Source: Erwinia rhapontici (GTDB lineage Bacteria; Pseudomonadota; Gammaproteobacteria; Enterobacterales; Enterobacteriaceae). From it: DNA of 64,000 bases. Each line of letters begins with the position of its first letter. The first letter of the stretch is position 1. The notes under the pieces are model-generated. The model was given only the letters and a program-made list of their open reading frames with translations. It made no database searches and was not told the DNA's origin. The translations under genes were made by a program, and so were the position numbers. The DNA lies in contig NZ_VRKO01000011.1 in assembly GCF_012271765.1 (NCBI RefSeq), forward strand, positions 1 through 64,000, read 5' to 3'. Positions 58,786 through 64,000 of this stretch are shown piece by piece.

Positions 58786-59679
58786 TCAGCCCTTCTTCCC
58801 CCCCGATTTACCAATCGACCGATGCAGATCCTGAATGCGCTTCATCGACTTCATGGTTTTCTGCGGGGCAGTAGACGCCAGCGACATGACCAGCATCTCC
58901 AGGCATAGCAGGACGGAACCGTGCAGAGGGACTTTGCCGTTTTCCCCACCGCGCGGCACGGTGATCACCGTATGCGCTTCCCGGCTAAAACGGGAGTCCG
59001 GCGCATTGGTCAGTAAGATGGCAGGGATCCCCAGCCGTCGCGCTTCGGCCAGCGTGGTGAGCCCTTCGCGATGCGCCGATTTCTGCCCCATCATGATCAG
59101 TACATCGCCGCGTTGGAGATCTAACAACTGTTCAGCCAGCAAAATTCCGGTGCGATTCAGCGCATACGCAGGCGTACCGATACGCGTTAATAATCGCGCC
59201 GTGTAGTCAGCCAGAATTCCGGAAGCCCCAATCCCAAAAATCGCCACCTGTCGCGCCTCGGCCAGCAGAGCGACGGCTTGTGCCATCGCCCGACGATTCT
59301 GCGGTTCACTTAGCGCTTCACAAGCACGCTGATGCCCTTCCACCACAAAATCAATGCTGGCATTAATATCGCAGGACAGCGCGCTGACCGTGGTATTCAT
59401 CTTCTCCGCTGAGTTGATCCCTGGCCCCAGGAAACGCTCGATAGTCAGCTTTAAATCACGTAACCCGGCGAAACCCAGCGCCTGCATGGCCCGGATTACC
59501 GTCGCATCTGAACTCTGCGTCGCAGCGGCGATCTCCATCGCCGTATTCTCCAGCACCACATGACGGTGCTCGTTGATATAGCTGGCCACCGCATATAACC
59601 GTGGGGAGAGTTGATGCGCACGTGCGCGAAAACGCTCGCCGTACAGATCCACACGCCTGCGCCCGGTAGACAAACTCAT
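58786..59679 (-). CDS. RpiR/MurR-type regulator (HTH-SIS)
   Basis: 297 residues. N-terminal HTH_6 domain (about 20-85, SPRLYAVASYINEHRHVVLENTAMEIAAATQSSDATVIRAMQALGFAGLRDLKLTIERFLG) and C-terminal SIS domain (about 120-270, EARQVAIFGIGASGILADYTARLLTRIGTPAY, GDVLIMMGQKSAHREGLTTLAEARRLGIPAILLTNAPDSRF). Proteins of this kind normally sense phosphosugars and regulate sugar genes. Here the start overlaps the stop of a siderophore binding protein gene by 4 bp, so it is translated with an iron uptake operon. Target and ligand are unknown. Confidence 0.85.
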   Translation of the reverse strand: MSLSTGRRRVDLYGERFRARAHQLSPRLYAVASYINEHRHVVLENTAMEIAAATQSSDATVIRAMQALGFAGLRDLKLTIERFLGPGINSAEKMNTTVSALSCDINASIDFVVEGHQRACEALSEPQNRRAMAQAVALLAEARQVAIFGIGASGILADYTARLLTRIGTPAYALNRTGILLAEQLLDLQRGDVLIMMGQKSAHREGLTTLAEARRLGIPAILLTNAPDSRFSREAHTVITVPRGGENGKVPLHGSVLLCLEMLVMSLASTAPQKTMKSMKRIQDLHRSIGKSGGKKG

Positions 59680-60632
59680 GGCTGCCCCGCTTTTTCCGGC
59701 AGCGTGCGCCCGGAAAGATGCGATTGCACCTGTGCCACCAGCAGCCCCAGCGAGGCATAAGAGTTCGAGATCACTTCGTCGCGTGACAATAAAATGTAAT
59801 GCCCTTCGCGACAGGCGCGTAAGAAATCACAGAATCCCGGCATGACCCGATTCATATCGGCGATCTCATCAGCAGGTTTACCTCCGGTATCAGCCCGCCA
59901 GGTATCAAAAATATAATCTGCATCCAATTCAGGGAGTCTTTCTGCGCTGACATCGACTCTTCCTCCCTCAGGGATCGCGTCCACCAACGGAGGAAAACGA
60001 AAACCGGCATCGCGAAGCACCCGCCCAAGCGAATGGTAGCTGTGATGCACGGTTAGCTTGCCATTGTTGGCCTGTAATACCGATACGGTAATGTGCTGCG
60101 TATCCACCACGTGTTTAAGCTGTTTGATCTGCTCCTGGTAGCGGCGTTCCAGAATCGCGAGCTGTGCCTGGCTGCCCGTCAGTTGCGCCAGCTTGCTGTA
60201 GATACGCGGAGCGCCCCCTTTAAGGTGGTCAATACTGACCGTCGGGGCAATTTTCTCCAGCTGTTCAACCGCCACATTGCGGGCAGGCTCGGTGATGATC
60301 AGATCCGGTTTGGCCGCAGCAATCGCTTCAATATCCATATCGGCAGTGCCAATAAACTGAATGGACGAGTTATCGAAATCCACCCCGGTGAGCAGACCGC
60401 TTGAACGCAAAAAATGGCTGCCGTCCGGGCGCGTGCGTCCGTGGCTGGCCACAGGCGGTACACCCAGTTCAATCAGGGGAATGGTGATATCCAGATCATG
60501 TAGCGAGACGATACGAATAGGGTGCAGCGGCACTACCACCGTGCGACCCAGATCGTCGGTAAACGACTGCGTGGGCACCGCAGCAGCAGCGGTAGCCCCG
60601 ATTAGCAGCAGCAGAGAAAAGAGAAAACGCAT
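59676..60632 (-). CDS. Iron-siderophore ABC transporter binding protein
   Basis: 318 residues from ATG 60632 (AAGGA upstream); a longer start would run through the palindrome at 60649. Signal peptide MRFLFSLLLLIGATAAAA, then the binding protein opening SFTDDLGRTVVVPLHPIRIVSLHDLDITIPLIELGVPPVASHGRT and KPDLIITEPARN, as in FhuD/FecB-like binders of ferric siderophores. It is fourth in an operon after an ATPase and two permeases. Cargo is unknown; citrate- or hydroxamate-type siderophores such as achromobactin are possible. Confidence 0.88.
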   Translation of the reverse strand: MRFLFSLLLLIGATAAAAVPTQSFTDDLGRTVVVPLHPIRIVSLHDLDITIPLIELGVPPVASHGRTRPDGSHFLRSSGLLTGVDFDNSSIQFIGTADMDIEAIAAAKPDLIITEPARNVAVEQLEKIAPTVSIDHLKGGAPRIYSKLAQLTGSQAQLAILERRYQEQIKQLKHVVDTQHITVSVLQANNGKLTVHHSYHSLGRVLRDAGFRFPPLVDAIPEGGRVDVSAERLPELDADYIFDTWRADTGGKPADEIADMNRVMPGFCDFLRACREGHYILLSRDEVISNSYASLGLLVAQVQSHLSGRTLPEKAGQP

Positions 60633-60648
60633 AGCAGTTCCTTTAGTA

Positions 60649-60669
60649 GGGGCGAGGCACGCCTCGTCC
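60649..60669. repeat. REP-like palindrome within the siderophore operon
   Basis: GGGGCGAGGCACGCCTCGTCC, preceded by GTA, is another imperfect copy of the palindrome seen at 54920 and 56962. It lies in the 40-bp gap between permease and binding protein genes and may lower expression or protect the upstream message. Confidence 0.75.
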
Positions 60670-60672
60670 GGA

Positions 60673-61725
60673 TTACAGCGCATCACGACGGCGCCAGAGC
60701 AACAGCAGGAAAAACGGCCCGCCCACCAGGGCAATCACAATGCCCGCCGGAATTTGCAACGGGGCAAAGGCCAGCCGCCCGATGGTGTCCGTGACCAGCA
60801 CCAGCAACGCCCCAATCAGCGCGCTGCCGCTGAGCAGCGCAACCTGCCCGCCGCGCAGCAGAAAACGCGCCATATGCGGGGCGATCAGCCCGACAAACCC
60901 CAGGCTGCCCACGCACGAGACGCTGGCCGCCGTCAGCAGGACTGGTGCGGCAAAGCGGATCAACGCCAGATGCTGTAGCCGCACGCCCAGACCGCTGGCC
61001 GCCTGATTACCGAGCAGCGCCACATCAGAGGCACGGGCAGTAAGAAACAGGATCAGCGCGCCCGGCAGCGCCCAGCAGGCGGCAACGGCCAGCAGTGACC
61101 AGGTCGCGGCATGCAGGCTGCCCGCCATCCACACCAGCGCCGTCTGCACATCGCGCACGTCGGCGGTGGTCATAAATACCCCTATCCCAGCCGAGAATGC
61201 CCAGGAAACGCCGATGCCGATCAGAATAAAACGGGGACGCGAGAAATCCCGCGCCAGTGCCACCACCAGCAATGCCACCAGCAGCCCGCCCGCCATCCCC
61301 GCCAGCGGCCGCCACAGCAGACCGAGCGATGGGAACAACAGGATCAGCGTCAACACCACCGCGCTGGTGCCTTCTTTCACCCCGATCAACCCCGGATCGG
61401 CCAGCCCGTTACGGGTAATGGATTGCATCGCAGCGCCCGCCATCCCCAGCATCGCTCCACTCAGGGCGGCCATCAGCAGGCGCGGCAGACGAATATCCCA
61501 GACAATGTAGTCCTGCTGTGACGGCAACGGTTGCGGGTAGAACAGTGCCCGGCCAATGGCCGATGCAGGGACGGGCAGCGATCCCTGGGTAACGCCAAAA
61601 ATCACCAGCGCCAGCGCCAGCAACGCCAACAGCGCAGCGCAGGCCAGTGCACGCGGGCGCAGCAGCAGGCTAAAGGCACCCCACTGCCAGCGCCGATAGC
61701 CCACCCGTTGAAGCGACATTTTCAT
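60673..61725 (-). CDS. Siderophore ABC transporter permease (FecCD family, second)
   Basis: 350 residues with about nine or ten helices. FecCD hallmarks are IRLPRLLMAALSGAMLGMAGAAMQSITRNGLADPGLIGVKEGTSAV and SCVGSLGFVGLIAPHMARFLLRGGQVALLSGSALIGALLVLVTDTIGRLAFAPLQIPAGIVIALVGGPFFLLLL. It pairs with the other permease as a heterodimer. It overlaps the first permease gene by 4 bp and is followed by a REP-like palindrome before the binding protein gene. Confidence 0.92.
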   Translation of the reverse strand: MKMSLQRVGYRRWQWGAFSLLLRPRALACAALLALLALALVIFGVTQGSLPVPASAIGRALFYPQPLPSQQDYIVWDIRLPRLLMAALSGAMLGMAGAAMQSITRNGLADPGLIGVKEGTSAVVLTLILLFPSLGLLWRPLAGMAGGLLVALLVVALARDFSRPRFILIGIGVSWAFSAGIGVFMTTADVRDVQTALVWMAGSLHAATWSLLAVAACWALPGALILFLTARASDVALLGNQAASGLGVRLQHLALIRFAAPVLLTAASVSCVGSLGFVGLIAPHMARFLLRGGQVALLSGSALIGALLVLVTDTIGRLAFAPLQIPAGIVIALVGGPFFLLLLWRRRDAL

Positions 61726-62747
61726 TTAAAAAATCTCGACGCGATAAAGATAAATACCGGCGCACCGACCAGCGCCGTCATCACGCCCGTCGCCAGTTCC
61801 TGAGGGGCAATCAGCGTGCGGGCGGCAATATCCGCCAGCAGCAACAACAGTGCGCCGCACAAGGCCGACAGCGGGATTGCCAGGCGAATATCATCGGTGA
61901 TCAGTCGCCGCACGATATGCGGCACCACCAGACCAATAAAGCCAATGGGTCCTGCCACCGACACCGCCGCACCGCACAGCAGCGCGGTGGCGATCAGCCC
62001 CAGCAGCCGGGTACGGGCAATATTCACCCCCAGCCCGCTGGCAATCACATCGCCCAGTGCCAGCACATTCAGACGCGGGGCAATCCACAGTGCCAGAACC
62101 ATCCCTACCGCACCCGGCAGCGCAGCAGCGCGCGTCAACGTCCAGCTTAGCCCGGCAAGATCGCCCGCCAGCCAGGTGCGTATTTCCATCAGCGTTTGTT
62201 CATCGAGGATCAGGATAGCCGCCGTGACTGACGAGGCAAAAGAGGAGACCGCCACGCCACAGAGGGTCACCTTCAGCGGCGTCAGACCGGTACGCCCGGC
62301 GGATGCCAGCAGCATCACCAGCGCAAACAACGCGGCAGCGCCCCCAGCCGCAATCAGCGGGCGACCCAACAGCAGCCCGCCCCACTGACTGCCCAGCGCG
62401 GACGCAATGACGACTGCCAGTGCTGCCCCGGCATTCAGCCCGAGGATATGGGGTTCGCCCAGCGGGTTGCGGATCACCGCCTGGAGCAGCATTCCGGCCA
62501 CGCCCAGCACCGCACCGGTCATCAGTGCAGCAACCAGTCGCAGCAACCGCAGATCCACGATCACCTTATGGTCAAAGTTACGTGGGTTAAATTCCAGCAG
62601 CGCCTGTAATACCGTTCCGGGGCCGATATAACGCGCCCCCAGACCGAGATGGATCAGCGCGCAGCCCAGCAGGGCCACCAGCAGGATGATCAGTGCCACG
62701 CCCGAACGGGCGCGACGACGGCGTACCACCGCAGCAAAATCACTCAT
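61722..62747 (-). CDS. Siderophore ABC transporter permease (FecCD family, first)
   Basis: 341 residues, a FecCD permease. Clear blocks are LRLLRLVAALMTGAVLGVAGMLLQAVIRNPLGEPHILGLNAGAAL, VSVAGPIGFIGLVVPHIVRRLITDDIRLAIPLSALCGALLLLLADIAARTLIAPQELATGVMTALVGAPVFIFI. Overlaps both the ATPase gene (4 bp) and the second permease (4 bp). With the other three genes it makes a complete ferric siderophore importer. Confidence 0.92.
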   Translation of the reverse strand: MSDFAAVVRRRRARSGVALIILLVALLGCALIHLGLGARYIGPGTVLQALLEFNPRNFDHKVIVDLRLLRLVAALMTGAVLGVAGMLLQAVIRNPLGEPHILGLNAGAALAVVIASALGSQWGGLLLGRPLIAAGGAAALFALVMLLASAGRTGLTPLKVTLCGVAVSSFASSVTAAILILDEQTLMEIRTWLAGDLAGLSWTLTRAAALPGAVGMVLALWIAPRLNVLALGDVIASGLGVNIARTRLLGLIATALLCGAAVSVAGPIGFIGLVVPHIVRRLITDDIRLAIPLSALCGALLLLLADIAARTLIAPQELATGVMTALVGAPVFIFIASRFFK

Positions 62748-63589
62748 CCGGTGCGGTCACCGGGCGCCCGGAACGGCATAAAGAAGGGTTTTCCGGTCAG
62801 CGGGTTTACCGACATCTGAACGTCGACATCAAACACCGCTTTGATCAACGCGGGTGTACAGTGCTCTCCTTCGCGGATCACACCCTCCAGGCGCCCCTGT
62901 CGCAGGAATACCACTGTATCGGCATAGTTCACGGCAAAGTTCAGGTCGTGCAGCACGACGACAACGGTACGGCCATGCAGTCGCGTCAGATCATGCAGCA
63001 GTTCGAGAATATCGACCTGATAACGCAAATCGAGGAACGTGGTGGGTTCGTCCAGCAGGATAGTGGCGGTTTGCTGTGCCAGCGCCATCGCAATCCAGCA
63101 GCGCTGGCGCTGGCCGCCGGACAGACTGTCGACAGGCAGATGGGCAAACTCCAGCGTGCCGGTCATCCGCAGGGCATCGTGCACCGCTTCTTCATCTTCC
63201 GTTGACCACTGACGCATAAAGTTTTGCCAGGGATAGCGCCCGCGTGACACCAGTTCAAATACGGTTAATCCATCCGGCAACAGCGGCGATTGCGGCAACA
63301 TGCCCAGCTGGCGTGCCACCGCTTTGGTGGGCTGATCGTGGATGATTTTACCGTCGAGCCGCACGCAGCCGTCGAGAGGCGCCAGCATACGGGCAATGGT
63401 GGTCAGCAATGTGGATTTACCGGAACCGTTCGCGCCGACCAGTACGGTCATTTTGCCGTGTTCGATGGTCAGGCTGACACCGTCAACAATGATTTTTTTG
63501 CCATAACCGGCAGAGAGTTTGTCGAGGACAATACCCTGTTCTGCGGACGCCGGGAGTGCGCCTGCTGTCTTTTCCACCCGCTGTGGCAT
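62744..63589 (-). CDS. Siderophore ABC transporter ATP-binding protein
   Basis: 281 residues. Walker A GANGSGKST, signature LSGGQRQRCWIAMALAQ, Walker B ATILLDEPTTFLDLRYQ and the switch region VVVLHDLNFAVNYAD are intact, with wording typical of FecE/FepC/FhuC-type iron ATPases. An N-terminal stretch of some 25 residues (VEKTAGALPASAEQG) precedes the domain. It is the first gene of the operon, behind a Fur-like site, which is unusual since most siderophore operons begin with the binding protein. Confidence 0.92.
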   Translation of the reverse strand: MPQRVEKTAGALPASAEQGIVLDKLSAGYGKKIIVDGVSLTIEHGKMTVLVGANGSGKSTLLTTIARMLAPLDGCVRLDGKIIHDQPTKAVARQLGMLPQSPLLPDGLTVFELVSRGRYPWQNFMRQWSTEDEEAVHDALRMTGTLEFAHLPVDSLSGGQRQRCWIAMALAQQTATILLDEPTTFLDLRYQVDILELLHDLTRLHGRTVVVVLHDLNFAVNYADTVVFLRQGRLEGVIREGEHCTPALIKAVFDVDVQMSVNPLTGKPFFMPFRAPGDRTG

Positions 63590-63646
63590 CTACCGCTCCT
63601 GCACCGCAACGGCGTGGCAACCGGGCCAGCGCGCGCGTACGCCTTA

Positions 63647-63665
63647 AATAAAAATAAATCTCATT
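63647..63665 (-). promoter_or_regulatory. Fur-box-like operator of the second siderophore operon
   Basis: AATAAAAATAAATCTCATT (complement AATGAGATTTATTTTTATT) matches 15 of 18 informative Fur positions and is 57 bp before the ATPase start. Confidence 0.6.
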
Positions 63666-63902
63666 CGTTTTCTCGATCATGCGTAGAATGCCTGTAGTAG
63701 TCAAGAAATAATAGACAGCTTACTGACAGAGCGATACCCGGTTATAAAAGCCATAAAAAGATGCTGGATATGAAATTATTTAACCTATTTATCAAAAGAT
63801 TAAAAAATAATACCCGCAATGCGAATGTGATAATTCAGCGGTAATCAGTCTGTCTGTTTTTTTGATGTTTTTTACATTTACTACTACATAACGGCGTGTT
63901 TG

Positions 63903-63921
63903 AATGATTCTCAATTACATA
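63903..63921 (+). promoter_or_regulatory. Weak Fur-like site near the right edge
   Basis: AATGATTCTCAATTACATA has the AATGAT half-site and about 12 of 18 matches. It is 60 bp before a possible start codon at 63982. Confidence 0.3.
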
Positions 63922-63981
63922 TCCGAGCCATGAACACCGGGTTTAACGGATAGGACTGCGCGTGACGCAACCCATCGGGCA

Positions 63982-64000
63982 ATGAAGACAACACACCTTT
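63982..64000 (+). CDS. Possible start of a gene running off the right edge
   Basis: ATGAAGACAACACACCTTT (MKTTHL) at the last 19 bases could open an exported protein. Divergent from a siderophore ABC operon, it might be a TonB-dependent receptor or synthesis gene. Too short to support more than the possibility. Confidence 0.25.

Larger units (their letters stand above)
63590..63981. other. Divergent regulatory region at the right end
   Basis: 392 bp without a credible gene. It has a Fur-like site for the leftward ABC operon (63647-63665) and a weaker one (63903-63921) that would serve a gene starting at the right edge. The middle is very AT-rich. Confidence 0.55.

Noticed and set aside
60633-60734. 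Longer start of the second siderophore binding protein
   Set aside because: It would read through a REP-like palindrome and the end of the permease gene; ATG 60632 has a good ribosome site and signal peptide.

Overview
The window looks like the chromosome of a plant- or environment-associated member of the Enterobacterales, most likely Erwiniaceae (Erwinia/Pantoea-like). This rests on recognisable enterobacterial orthologues (mdtJI, yddG, fepA, lldPRD, gat genes, ascG, bglA, fepE), moderately high GC outside one AT-rich island, and many carbohydrate PTS and siderophore uptake genes. No rRNA, tRNA, CRISPR array, phage or insertion sequence was recognised. Species is inference.

Layout. 1-1.5 kb: the end of an iron-chelate ABC locus (partial permease, binding protein) behind a Fur-like box, divergent from a LacI-type regulator. 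2.6-3.6 kb: the mdtJI polyamine exporter pair behind a leader that carries a short upstream ORF. 3.7-8 kb: a beta-glucoside operon (EIIBCA, GH1 phospho-glucosidase, BglG-type antiterminator) with a RAT/terminator leader. 8-8.9 kb: yddG. 9-11.9 kb: an AT-rich, probably acquired three-gene unit (GST, extradiol hydroquinone-type dioxygenase, MFS exporter). 12.2-18.4 kb: a catecholate-type siderophore ABC transporter divergent from fepA, with Fur boxes between. 18.6 kb: a DoxX protein. 19.1-22.9 kb: lldPRD with two mirror-image LldR operators.

23.3-31.7 kb: an amide/urea nitrogen-scavenging block: amidase-signature hydrolase, AraC regulator, AmiR/NasT-like ANTAR regulator, and a five-gene Urt/Fmd-type ABC transporter. 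The transporter leader shows a sigma-54 promoter, NtrC-like sites and a possible ANTAR hairpin. 31.7-35.7 kb: two type II toxin-antitoxin pairs around mepB, an acyltransferase, a DUF2000 protein and an Lrp regulator. 35.7-42.9 kb: galactitol genes in the order gatR / gatZABCDY, then a uronate-dehydrogenase-like gene. 43-50 kb: a GGDEF-EAL protein, a small secreted protein, an unusual chemoreceptor, and an acetyltransferase / LuxR / NCS1 permease set. 50.2-51.4 kb: a FepE/Wzz chain-length regulator.

51.6-58.5 kb: AscG-type repressor divergent from a cellobiose-family PTS (IIB, IIC, IIA) and two GH1 phospho-beta-glucosidases. Between IIA and the first glucosidase lies a 36-bp tandem array of 15 periods bounded by two different perfect 20-bp palindromes. 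58.5-63.6 kb: paired palindromic intergenic elements, then a second siderophore ABC operon (ATPase, two permeases, binding protein) that ends with an overlapping RpiR/SIS regulator.

Taken together the segment combines iron acquisition (parts of three ABC systems and a TonB-dependent receptor), plant-sugar use (three GH1 enzymes, three PTS), lactate use and nitrogen scavenging. The hydroquinone-type dioxygenase near a beta-glucoside operon raises the idea of detoxifying aglycones such as hydroquinone from arbutin; this is inference.
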